Of a stretch of DNA of 51,873 nucleotides, positions 1 through 7,802 are shown in pieces (position 1 is the first letter of the stretch; each line of letters begins with the position of its first letter). The notes under the pieces were generated by a model. That model was given only the letters and a program-made list of their open reading frames with translations. It ran no database searches and was not told the DNA's origin. The position numbers and the translations under genes were made by a program. This DNA comes from Oscillospiraceae bacterium. GTDB lineage: Bacteria; Bacillota; Clostridia; Oscillospirales; Acutalibacteraceae. Where the stretch lies: assembly GCA_015065685.1 (NCBI GenBank), contig SVPU01000011.1, positions 1 through 51,873 on the forward strand, written 5' to 3'.

Positions 1-147
1 ACACGACGGGTACACAAAAAAGTTTTTCACGCAAAAATCAGAGTGAGATATATGAGATAGACTACCATAAATGATGTATTTAGTACCACTTACCACCAGT
101 GAGAAGATACTCAAAACGGAGTGGGAGTAATATTTATTGTCTTATAT

Positions 148-192
148 GTGTCCGAAAACCCTTGCAAACAAAGAGCTTTCGGGCACTTTTTT
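148..192 (+). terminator. Hairpin plus T-run in the leader of the GtrA-like gene
   Basis: A 10-bp stem (GTGTCCGAAA pairing with TTTCGGGCAC, one G-U) with a 19-nt loop is followed by six T residues. It lies only about 20 nt before the ribosome binding site of the GtrA-like gene, so it may be an attenuator and not just the end of an upstream transcript. The 147 nt before it contain short complementary words but nothing I can match to a known riboswitch class. Confidence 0.6.
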
Positions 193-211
193 CAAGAAAG
201 GAAAAAGGGAA

Positions 212-622
212 ATGAAAGAAAAGAAACAATTATGGCAAGCCGTTAAATTCACTTTGTTTTCGGTTTCTGCAGGGATTATTCAAATCGGTTCATTTGCATT
301 GCTTGAGATATTTATCAAAGACTATTGGGTGCCGTATCTGATTTCCCTTGTGCTTTCAATTGTTTGGAACTTCACTCTCAACCGCAGATACACTTTTAAA
401 TCTGCCGCCAATGTACCCATTGCAATGGCAAAAGTGTTTGGCTTTTATCTTGTTTTCACACCACTTTCTACATACCTTGGCAATCTAGCGGAAAAATCAG
501 GTGTTAACGACTTTATGATTTTAGCCGTAACCATGCTTGCAAACTTTGTTTTGGAGTTCCTTTTTTGCAAGTTTGTTGTGTATCGCGGTAAAGAAAATAC
601 GCTGAATTCCAAGGCAAAATAA
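212..622 (+). CDS. GtrA-like membrane protein
   Basis: A 136-residue protein with four predicted membrane segments and the motif WNFTLNRRYTFK between segments two and three, characteristic of the GtrA/DPMS-associated flippase-like family. Family members are thought to help move polyprenyl-linked sugars across the membrane for cell-surface polysaccharide modification. I chose the ATG at 212, which follows a purine-rich GAAAGGAAAAAGGGA stretch; the frame extends upstream to a TTG, but that would include the leader hairpin. No glycosyltransferase is adjacent in the window, so the substrate is unknown. It stands alone between the leader hairpin and its own terminator. Confidence 0.85.
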   Translation: MKEKKQLWQAVKFTLFSVSAGIIQIGSFALLEIFIKDYWVPYLISLVLSIVWNFTLNRRYTFKSAANVPIAMAKVFGFYLVFTPLSTYLGNLAEKSGVNDFMILAVTMLANFVLEFLFCKFVVYRGKENTLNSKAK

Positions 623-640
623 AAAACCATAAAAAGTTTC

Positions 641-678
641 AAGATTTGGAGTGATTTCACTTCAAATCTTTTTTTATT
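641..678 (+). terminator. Terminator after the GtrA-like gene
   Basis: A 14-bp stem (AAGATTTGGAGTGA with TCACTTCAAATCTT, one G-U) ends in a long T-run. It separates the GtrA-like gene from the secreted-protein cassette. Confidence 0.9.
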
Positions 679-694
679 TTTTTGTAAAATTTGG

Positions 695-723
695 TTGCTT
701 TATGTAGTAAACTCTGCTATTAT
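695..723 (+). promoter_or_regulatory. Promoter of the endonuclease-domain secreted protein
   Basis: TTGCTT, 17 nt, TATTAT, about 50 nt ahead of the ATG at 774. This is a good match to a vegetative sigma-A promoter. Confidence 0.7.
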
Positions 724-773
724 ATAAATAAGTATGCACGACATACAAGAATTTTGAAAAGAGGTATTGTTTT

Positions 774-3700
774 ATGAAGAGAATCTTAAAACATGGCATG
801 GCTTTGCTATTGGCAGTTGTCCTTTGCGTTAGCCTTATGCCAACTGCCCACTTTGCTGCAGATGCCGCTACTGTTGATTATGTTTACAGTGGCGATTATA
901 TCTACAACTGGGGCACCCGCGGTGAAACCGCAACCTTCCTTTCCCCGAATGCAGAGGCATTCTATACAGGCAATAACAAATATGATGATTTGTCTGCTTT
1001 AGCAGGCGGCACAGGCGTTTCTGATGCACCAAGCAGTGCACTTTATTCATCACTTCAGGCTTTGATGGTGAATGCACACGATTATCAGACAAGCTATAAC
1101 GCCACAAAAGACCTTTATCAGTATACCGACTGTCAGAACAGTGGTAAAATCACCAAAGCTATATCATCGTTCTACTCCGGCGTTGCTATCGGTCCTGCTT
1201 GGGGCACTGCTCCTTCTTGGAACCGCGAGCACACCTGGCCCAACAGTAAGGGCTTAGGCGGTATGGATGAAAATGATATTATGATGCTTCGTCCTACTGC
1301 TTCCAGTGAAAACACTTCTCGCGGTAACAAGGCTTACGGTGAGAGCACCGGTTACTATAACCCCAACAGCGCATCTAACGGTGCTTACGACCTTCGCGGC
1401 GACGTTAGCCGTATCTTCCTTTATGTTTATGTTCGTTGGGGCAATGTAAACGGTAACGGCCAATACTCCACTTGGGGCACCAACGGTGTTATGGAAAGCC
1501 TTGACATATTGCTCGAATGGATGGAAGCTGACCCGGTTGATACTTGGGAATTAGGCCGTAACGACTCTGTTCAGGCTATCACAGGCACACGTAATGTTTT
1601 CGTTGACTATCCTGAGCTTGCATTCACACTCTTCGGTGCAGAAATTCCCGAAGATATGGCAACTCCTTCAGGCGAAGCTGCAAATTCCGGTTGTGAGCAT
1701 AACTATGTGGCAGGAACACCCGTAGCTGCTACTTGTACTGCCGATGGCTACACACCTTACACCTGCAGCATTTGCGAAAAGGTTCTTAAGGATGATTTCA
1801 CATCCAAAATCGACCACAACTATGTTGAAGGCACTTGTGATGCTTGTGGCGCTGTTGAGCCCCGCTTGCCCGTAACAGGTGAAACCGTTGCTATCTATGC
1901 TCCTGCTTATGATATGGCATTGTCTGCAGATAAGGTTTCCGCAACATCCTACTATAACAAGGGCGTGGATGTATCCGGCGGCTTTAATGATTTAACTCTG
2001 GCTGAAAAATGGGTTGTTACCGTTAACGAAGACGGCAGCTATTCATTCGTTTCAGGAACAGGCAAAAAACTGGCTTTAGCAGATAGCTACAGTTCTTTGA
2101 ACGATGAAGGCGCTAATGATGATTGGACTGTTACTGCTAAGTCAGGCGCTGACAATATCTATTATGTAAAGAACACTGTTCGCGGCAGCTATCTCGAGTG
2201 GTATGCTTCTATGAACAATTGGAGCACATACGCTACTTCAAGCTTATCTGACTTGTTTGAGCTTAGTTTCCACATCTTTAAGGATTGCGACCACGAATAT
2301 TCATCTGTAGTGTTTGATGCTACTTGTACAGATGATGGTTACACAACCTATACCTGCAAGCATTGCGGTATAAGCTATGATGATAATGTGATCACAGCTG
2401 AAGGCCATAAATATGATGAAGACGGTTTCTGCACTGTTTGTGATGAGGAAAAACCCGAAGAAGTTAAATACACAATTCACTTCCTCGTTCCCGAAGATGT
2501 AGAGGCTGTTGATTCAATTGTTTGCGGTGAAGATGGCACACTTCTTCCCGAAGCAGAAGCTCCCACAGGCTATACATTCCTTGGTTGGTCTAAGGCTGTG
2601 GTTGATAATGAGACCAAAGAGCCTACCTTCTTGAATTCGGGCGATGATTTCGTTCCCACTGCTGACACTGTTCTTTATGCTCTTTATTCTTATGTTGAAA
2701 TGAGCGAAGGTGGCGCTACAACCTCTGGCACTGCAAACATCAGCTTTGCAAGCACTGATAACCGTACTGTATTCACCACATCACAGCAGGTTTGGGTACA
2801 AAACGGAATTACAATTACAAATGATAAGGGTTCTTCTACCAGCAATGTTGCTAACTATTCTAACCCCGCTCGTTTCTATAAGAATTCTAAGCTTACCGTA
2901 GCACACCCCGGCATGACAAAGATTGTATTCAATTGTAACACTGCCAATTATGCTACCGCTTTAAAGAACTCGATAGGAGCTGCTGCTACTGCTAGCTCAA
3001 AGGTTGTTACTGTTGTACTCAGCGCTCCTACTGACAGTTATGTAATTGCAAAGCTTTCCGGCGGACAGGTTCGTATAGATAGTATTGATGTTGAATATGA
3101 AACAACCGGTGGCGGCGCAGCTGAGATTACATATTACACCACAGTTATCGGCGATGCTTGCGCACACGAATCCGCAGAATTTGTTAACGGTAAGGCTGCA
3201 ACCTGTACCGATGGTGGTAACGAGCCTGACCTCTACTGCCCCGATTGTGATGTAACCCTCGTAACAGGCGCTCCCATTGCTGCTAAAGGACACGCTTTAG
3301 CAGTTGACAAGGCCGCAGAAGCAACCTGTACTGTAGCAGGTTGGACCGAGGGTAGCCACTGTAAGCGTTGCGGCGAGGTTTTGGTTGCTCAGATAGAAAT
3401 TCAACCTCTTGGCCACGAAGACAAGGACCGCGACAATTTCTGCGACCGTTGCGATACCAACATTAAGTTAGATGATGGCGACCTCGTAACCTCAAAGGGT
3501 ACACTCACAGGTACACCTAAAATGGGTTATAACATCCCGATTTCATTTGATGAAGTTCCTGCAAATACGGCAATGTACGGTGCTTTAGTATGGCGCGAGG
3601 GCGCAGATGAAGCAACCGCTACAGATGTTGAGTTCGCTGACGGCAACAAAGTAATCGGTATTTCTAATATCGCTATTTACGGAATCAAAAATGTATTTAA

Positions 3701-4388
3701 CATTAAACCTTATATTATAGATGATGAAGGCTATGTGGCTTACGGCGAAGTAGTTACTGCTTCTTACCTTGAGTGGTTGCTTATGTATAAGGATAACACC
3801 GATACCGATAAAGCGGCTGCAGTAGCACAAATCAACAAGATTCTCGATATCTACTATGCCGCTACAGGTGAAGCAGCATATGAAGGTCAAGCTAAACCTC
3901 AGTTAGCAGACGCTGCTGAAGGCACATATGCAGCTAAAACACCTCTTAGCATTGTAGGCGATTCCGAAATTTCTGTTAAGGCTGACAAGCCCGTTCAGGG
4001 AAGTATTGTTAACGGCAAGCTCAGAATAAACCTTGACTACGGCACAAAGACCGGCGACTACGGCGTGCTCGTATATAAAGCAGGAAATGAGTTTAATCCT
4101 CTCGATGTTTCTACCGCAGATGCTAACATAGTGTTTGAAGAAGGTGCAATTCTTTCTGTTGATATCAGCGGAATCGCAGTTGCTAACTATGGCAAGCAAT
4201 ACACCTTTATTCCTTATGTTGTAGACGGCGAAAACCTCGAATTTGGTAACACCATTAAGGTTTCTTACGCTGACTTTATGGCTTATGCTTTAAACAGCAC
4301 TAACGCAAATGCAAAACAGGTGGCAAACGCTTCTTGCGAGCTTTACAAGGCTATCACCGGTGCAGACCTTTGCGAAATTGCTGAATAA
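774..4388 (+). CDS. Large secreted endonuclease I-family protein with Cys-rich repeats and duplicated C-terminal module
   Basis: A 1204-residue protein with a Sec signal peptide (Lys/Arg start, hydrophobic core, cleavage likely near residue 30). Residues about 70-295 are an endonuclease I (EndA/Vvn, His-Me finger) domain: NREHTWPNSKG near 149 holds the catalytic His, followed by a GDVSRIFLYVYVRW segment and RNVFVDYPELA. Several Cys-x2-Cys blocks follow (around 310-370, 500-560, 790-900) that look like small metal-binding or disulfide repeats. A Listeria-Bacteroides-type beta repeat (GYTFLGW) lies near 600. The last 290 or so residues form two related beta-rich halves (YGALVWR in one, YGVLVYK in the other) and match the C-terminus of the protein at 4939. 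Likely an extracellular or surface nuclease; the C-terminal module has no function I recognise. It is followed 33 nt later by a micropeptide gene. Confidence 0.85.
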   Translation: MKRILKHGMALLLAVVLCVSLMPTAHFAADAATVDYVYSGDYIYNWGTRGETATFLSPNAEAFYTGNNKYDDLSALAGGTGVSDAPSSALYSSLQALMVNAHDYQTSYNATKDLYQYTDCQNSGKITKAISSFYSGVAIGPAWGTAPSWNREHTWPNSKGLGGMDENDIMMLRPTASSENTSRGNKAYGESTGYYNPNSASNGAYDLRGDVSRIFLYVYVRWGNVNGNGQYSTWGTNGVMESLDILLEWMEADPVDTWELGRNDSVQAITGTRNVFVDYPELAFTLFGAEIPEDMATPSGEAANSGCEHNYVAGTPVAATCTADGYTPYTCSICEKVLKDDFTSKIDHNYVEGTCDACGAVEPRLPVTGETVAIYAPAYDMALSADKVSATSYYNKGVDVSGGFNDLTLAEKWVVTVNEDGSYSFVSGTGKKLALADSYSSLNDEGANDDWTVTAKSGADNIYYVKNTVRGSYLEWYASMNNWSTYATSSLSDLFELSFHIFKDCDHEYSSVVFDATCTDDGYTTYTCKHCGISYDDNVITAEGHKYDEDGFCTVCDEEKPEEVKYTIHFLVPEDVEAVDSIVCGEDGTLLPEAEAPTGYTFLGWSKAVVDNETKEPTFLNSGDDFVPTADTVLYALYSYVEMSEGGATTSGTANISFASTDNRTVFTTSQQVWVQNGITITNDKGSSTSNVANYSNPARFYKNSKLTVAHPGMTKIVFNCNTANYATALKNSIGAAATASSKVVTVVLSAPTDSYVIAKLSGGQVRIDSIDVEYETTGGGAAEITYYTTVIGDACAHESAEFVNGKAATCTDGGNEPDLYCPDCDVTLVTGAPIAAKGHALAVDKAAEATCTVAGWTEGSHCKRCGEVLVAQIEIQPLGHEDKDRDNFCDRCDTNIKLDDGDLVTSKGTLTGTPKMGYNIPISFDEVPANTAMYGALVWREGADEATATDVEFADGNKVIGISNIAIYGIKNVFNIKPYIIDDEGYVAYGEVVTASYLEWLLMYKDNTDTDKAAAVAQINKILDIYYAATGEAAYEGQAKPQLADAAEGTYAAKTPLSIVGDSEISVKADKPVQGSIVNGKLRINLDYGTKTGDYGVLVYKAGNEFNPLDVSTADANIVFEEGAILSVDISGIAVANYGKQYTFIPYVVDGENLEFGNTIKVSYADFMAYALNSTNANAKQVANASCELYKAITGADLCEIAE

Positions 4389-4421
4389 TTTATCAGATAA
4401 CTTTTAAAGGAGAAAATTGCT

Positions 4422-4538
4422 ATGAAATTTGAATTACCAAAAATTGCAATAGTTAATTTCGAAACATCTGATAATATAGCCGATCTTATGGAAGATGAAA
4501 CTATTGAACCGGGAACCTTTGATTCAACTGTCTTTTAA
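4422..4538 (+). CDS. Micropeptide 1 (38 residues) of the secreted-protein cassette
   Basis: A 38-residue frame, starting MKFELP and ending FDSTVF, preceded by a strong AAAGGAG site and followed by a terminator. It has no Cys, no signal peptide and no membrane segment; the middle is acidic (SDNIADLMEDETIEPG). The peptide after the second secreted protein (6675) has 30 of 38 residues the same, with a nearly equal gap to the upstream stop, so coding is well supported. The layout of a short MKxExP start, a hydrophobic stretch and a D-x-I segment resembles the many unannotated short proteins of gut clostridia. Function unknown; possibilities are a modified-peptide precursor, a signal, or a partner of the secreted protein. 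Confidence 0.8.
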   Translation: MKFELPKIAIVNFETSDNIADLMEDETIEPGTFDSTVF

Positions 4539-4572
4539 TCCGAAGAGGTTCTAACACATATTAAAAATTTTA

Positions 4573-4610
4573 AAAGGCTTGGAGTGGAAACACTCTGAGC
4601 CTTTTTTCTT
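4573..4610 (+). terminator. Terminator after micropeptide 1
   Basis: AAAAGGCTTGGAGTG, a GAAA loop, and CACTCTGAGCCTTTTTT: a near-perfect 13-bp stem with a T-run, closing the first cassette. Confidence 0.9.
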
Positions 4611-4938
4611 TTTGTGAAAAATTCAAAAGCAAACCTTGAAAACCAATAATATAATTAAAGGTGGGCTAAAAACCGTTTTTTAACCATTTATTTTTATAAA
4701 CAGAGCCACTTGGTATAAAAACACAACCCATTTGCTATAGAATAAGCTTTGTTTTTTATCGTATAATTAACTCGTGGTGATATCAGTTTCAAAATTCGTT
4801 ATTTTAGTATCGAAAAAGACTTTACCAAGAGAAATTGCTAAATATTTTAGTTTTGGTAATTAAAATAGGTGGGAATCAAAAACACTTACCCGCTTATTTA
4901 ATTTTATATAATAAATTTAAATAAAGGAGTTATGTTCT
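4611..4938 (+). promoter_or_regulatory. Intergenic region ahead of the second cassette, with a TATAAT box
   Basis: These 328 AT-rich nt hold no gene. A TATAAT box at 4907-4912 is a likely -10 element, but its spaced -35 position (ACTTAC) is poor, suggesting an activator or weak basal expression. The word AGGTGGG occurs twice (near 4661 and 4867), each followed by an A-rich run, which could be part of a repeated regulatory element. An AAAGGAG ribosome binding site precedes the ATG at 4939. Confidence 0.45.
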
Positions 4939-6642
4939 ATGTTTAAGAAAAGATTTTTAGCACTCGCACTTACATTAGCACTCGTAATTACATCCTTTGG
5001 CACATTGGGAATCTTCAGTGTTCCTGCTGCAGCTGCAGAAAACGGCGATTATGCTATCGCATTTAATGATGTTGACCAACTTTATCCTGACGGTTGGAAA
5101 GCATACTTCTCTTCTAATCCACAGGGCGGCGTTCCTTTTACCGAAGTAAAAGAGGATGACCTTGGTACATATTATGAGGATTGGAAGAGTGGAGCAGGCG
5201 GCTATTGTATAACCCGTTCACAAAAACCCAACTTATACAACAGCTCAAACAACTGGAATAAATCAACTGTTTTCACCAATATGGGCGCACTCACCTATAC
5301 TCCACAAAAGTATAAGTATTTTGATTTGACTATTGAATACAAATATTCCAGTTCAGGAACTCCGTGGCCGCACGTTGTATTCAATCAGCAAAACACCACT
5401 CCCGAAATGTTCTATAGAACCGATAACGTTACCAATCCCACATATGGCGAAGACCCGATATCAGTATCTCCTAACTTTGGAGGTGCAATAAGAGTTTGGG
5501 GTAAAAAAGTTAGCGGTACAAAGACTATTTCTAAAAATATGGATTCTGACAGCTCACCTCAGTGGCACAAGATGCGTGTTACTGTGAAATCCGGCAGTCT
5601 TTATGCTGCGGTTTATGATAAAGATGGAAATCTCGCATTAGAGTACACATTGCCTCTCGATGCAAGCTATAAGGGTGGTTATATCACTCTTATGCAGAAC
5701 GGTGTTACTCACTTTAGAAATATCTCAATAAAAGAACTTGATTTCACCTCTAAGGGTGAATTAACGGGTTCGCCCAATATGCTATACAACATTGGCGTTA
5801 AATTTAACCATACTCCTGCAAATGCGCAGACCTACGGTGCATTAGTATGGCGCAAGGACGCAGATGAAACAACAGCTACAAATGTTGTTTTTGAAGGCGG
5901 TAATTATGCAGTTGGCATTTCTGATATCTCTATCTACGGAATTAAAAACGAATTCAATGTTAAGCCCTACGTGATTGATAATAAATCAAACACATACTAT
6001 GGCGATGTATTCACCGCCTCTTACCTTGAATGGTTACTTATGCACAAGGATAACACCGATGCCGACAAAGCTGAAGCAGTAGCACAGATCAACAAGATTC
6101 TTGATATCTACTACAAGGCTACAGGCGAAGCTGCTTACGAAGGTCAGGTTGCTCCTGAGTTTGAAGCACTCGAAGGTACCTTTGCGGCTGTTACACCTAT
6201 GAGTGTTGAAGGTGATTCAGAAATCACAGTTAAGGCAGCTAAACCTGTTCAGGGCAGTATCGTTAACGGCAAGCTCAGAGTAAACTTTGATTACGGTACA
6301 AAGACAGGTACCTTCGGCGTATTGGTTTACAAATCAGGTAACGCTTATAACCCTGCAGATGTTTCAAATGCCGATGCTGACATCGTATTCGCAAACGGTG
6401 GAATTTTGTCTGTTGATATCAGCGGTACTTCCCTTGTGAATTACGCTGAGCAGTACACCTTCATTCCTTATGTTGCAAATGGTGAAGATGTTGAATACGG
6501 TAACGTAATCAAGGTTTCATATGCTGACTTTATGGCTTATGCGCTCAACAGTAATAATGCAGTTGCAAAACAAGTGGCTACCGCTTCATGTGAGCTTTAC
6601 GCTTCTTTATTAGATGCACAACTTTGCAAAGCTGCTCAATAA
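4939..6642 (+). CDS. Secreted beta-sandwich protein sharing the duplicated C-terminal module
   Basis: A 567-residue protein with a clear signal peptide (MFKKRF start, hydrophobic core, AAAAE cleavage region near residue 34). Residues about 40-255 look like a concanavalin/LamG-type beta sandwich (Trp-rich strands, WHKMRVTVKSG, GGYITLMQNG), usually a carbohydrate-binding or glycosidase-associated fold. Residues about 268-567 match the C-terminus of the 1204-residue neighbour, including the words EWLLM, INKILDIYY, GSIVNGKLR and SYADFMAYALNS. The two proteins thus have different N-terminal effector domains on the same tail. No cell-wall anchor motif is visible, so the tail may itself do the anchoring or recognition. 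A micropeptide gene starts 32 nt after the stop. Confidence 0.8.
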   Translation: MFKKRFLALALTLALVITSFGTLGIFSVPAAAAENGDYAIAFNDVDQLYPDGWKAYFSSNPQGGVPFTEVKEDDLGTYYEDWKSGAGGYCITRSQKPNLYNSSNNWNKSTVFTNMGALTYTPQKYKYFDLTIEYKYSSSGTPWPHVVFNQQNTTPEMFYRTDNVTNPTYGEDPISVSPNFGGAIRVWGKKVSGTKTISKNMDSDSSPQWHKMRVTVKSGSLYAAVYDKDGNLALEYTLPLDASYKGGYITLMQNGVTHFRNISIKELDFTSKGELTGSPNMLYNIGVKFNHTPANAQTYGALVWRKDADETTATNVVFEGGNYAVGISDISIYGIKNEFNVKPYVIDNKSNTYYGDVFTASYLEWLLMHKDNTDADKAEAVAQINKILDIYYKATGEAAYEGQVAPEFEALEGTFAAVTPMSVEGDSEITVKAAKPVQGSIVNGKLRVNFDYGTKTGTFGVLVYKSGNAYNPADVSNADADIVFANGGILSVDISGTSLVNYAEQYTFIPYVANGEDVEYGNVIKVSYADFMAYALNSNNAVAKQVATASCELYASLLDAQLCKAAQ

Positions 6643-6674
6643 TTAATCTAATTAGAATTTAAGGAGAAAATATT

Positions 6675-6791
6675 ATGAAATTTGAATTACCTTTAATTAA
6701 AATAGTTAATTTTGAATTGTCTGATAATATAGCAGCTCTTAAGGAAGATATAACTATCGAACCGGGAATCTTTGATTCAACTATTTTCTAA
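6675..6791 (+). CDS. Micropeptide 2 (38 residues) of the secreted-protein cassette
   Basis: The second copy of the 38-residue peptide, beginning MKFELP and ending FDSTIF, with an AAGGAG ribosome binding site and a terminator just after. It differs from copy 1 at residues 7, 9, 15, 21, 23, 26, 32 and 37 only. Invariant blocks are IVNFE, SDNIA, ED, TIEPG and FDST. Several nucleotide differences between the copies are silent, as expected for a translated and selected peptide. It has no export signal. Cotranscription with the secreted protein upstream is likely because no terminator lies between them. Confidence 0.8.
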   Translation: MKFELPLIKIVNFELSDNIAALKEDITIEPGIFDSTIF

Positions 6792-6802
6792 TTAAAAACT
6801 GC

Positions 6803-6839
6803 AAAAAGACTTGAAGGGATTTCCCTTCAAGTCTTTTTT
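6803..6839 (+). terminator. Terminator after micropeptide 2
   Basis: AAAAAGACTTGAAGGG, loop ATTT, CCCTTCAAGTCTTTTTT: a perfect stem of 13 bp or more with a T-run, closing the second cassette. Confidence 0.92.
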
Positions 6840-6956
6840 ATTTCCCAAAAAAATCCTTCACAGCTTTGGTGATGGCAGATATAAGAATTTCGGATTTATA
6901 AGTTATTTTCGTTGTAATTTTAAAGGTTTTGGGCTATATTAATAAAGGTGATTTTT

Positions 6957-7748
6957 ATGCTTATAGATTTTCATACACATTGCTTTCCCGAAAAAATTGC
7001 AGCGGCGGCTATAGAAAAACTTTCTTTTGTTTCGGGCGGGCTGGAATATCACACCGATGGCACCGTTTCGGGTCTTAAAAATTTAATGGAAAAAGAAAAC
7101 GTTGATATTTCGGTTGTTTTAAATATTGCCACAAACGCAAAGCAACAAAAAAACGTTAACGATTTTGCCGCAAAAATAAACCAAAACGAAAATCTTGTTG
7201 CGTTTGGCTCGGTTTTTCCTTTCAGCGAGGATGTTTTCGATGAACTCGAAAGAATTAAAGAGCTAGGGCTCAAGGGCGTTAAGCTCCACCCGGATTACCA
7301 AGGGTTTAATGCCGATGATAAGCGCCTTTTCCCGATTTATAAAAAGATTTCATCTCTTGGGCTTATCACAGTTTTCCACGCGGGCTTTGATTATGGCTTT
7401 CCCCCACCCTATGGCGCAACCCCCGAAAAAATGGCGGTGGCTTTAAAGCATTTTGAGACCCCCGTTATTGCGGCGCATTGGGGCGGAATTAACTGCTGCG
7501 AGGGTGTGTTAGAGCATTTGTGCGGCAGAAATATTTTCTTTGACACTTCGTTCGGTTATTCAATGCTGCCAAAATATTATGCCGAAAAAATAATCGAAAA
7601 GCACGGCACAGACAAAATTCTTTTCGGTACTGACACCCCGTGGCACACAGCAGGAATGGAAAAACGCTTACTTGGCACTTTAGGGCTATTGGAAGAGGAT
7701 ATGGCAAAAATAACACACCTTAACGCAAAAAAACTCTTGGGGATTTAA
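6957..7748 (+). CDS. Amidohydrolase-family metal-dependent hydrolase (TIM barrel)
   Basis: A 263-residue protein starting MLIDFHTHCFPE. The HTH metal-binding motif near the N-terminus, a GVKLHPDYQGF strand, the later FHAGFDYG and AAHWGG His motifs, and the C-terminal FGTDTPWH Asp motif are those of the amidohydrolase-2 family (decarboxylases and lactonases). It probably binds one divalent metal in the cytoplasm and acts on a small carboxylate or lactone; the substrate cannot be read from the sequence. The ATG at 6957 follows AAAGGTG; an in-frame GTG at 6948 overlaps that site and is less likely. It sits alone, convergent with a sugar isomerase gene. Confidence 0.85.
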   Translation: MLIDFHTHCFPEKIAAAAIEKLSFVSGGLEYHTDGTVSGLKNLMEKENVDISVVLNIATNAKQQKNVNDFAAKINQNENLVAFGSVFPFSEDVFDELERIKELGLKGVKLHPDYQGFNADDKRLFPIYKKISSLGLITVFHAGFDYGFPPPYGATPEKMAVALKHFETPVIAAHWGGINCCEGVLEHLCGRNIFFDTSFGYSMLPKYYAEKIIEKHGTDKILFGTDTPWHTAGMEKRLLGTLGLLEEDMAKITHLNAKKLLGI

Positions 7749-7763
7749 AAATCTTTTTAAATA

Positions 7764-7796
7764 GAAGAAGCACAGCAAACCGCTGTGCTTCTTTTT
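7764..7796. terminator. Bidirectional terminator between converging genes
   Basis: GAAGCACAGC, a short loop, GCTGTGCTTC with A-runs on the left and T-runs on the right. It can end transcripts of both the amidohydrolase and the isomerase gene. Confidence 0.9.
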
Positions 7797-7802
7797 CATT
7801 CT

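Noticed and set aside
4650-4900. A riboswitch ahead of the second secreted protein, suggested by two AGGTGGG words
   Set aside because: I could not build a consistent secondary structure or match a known class; kept only as a possible regulatory repeat.
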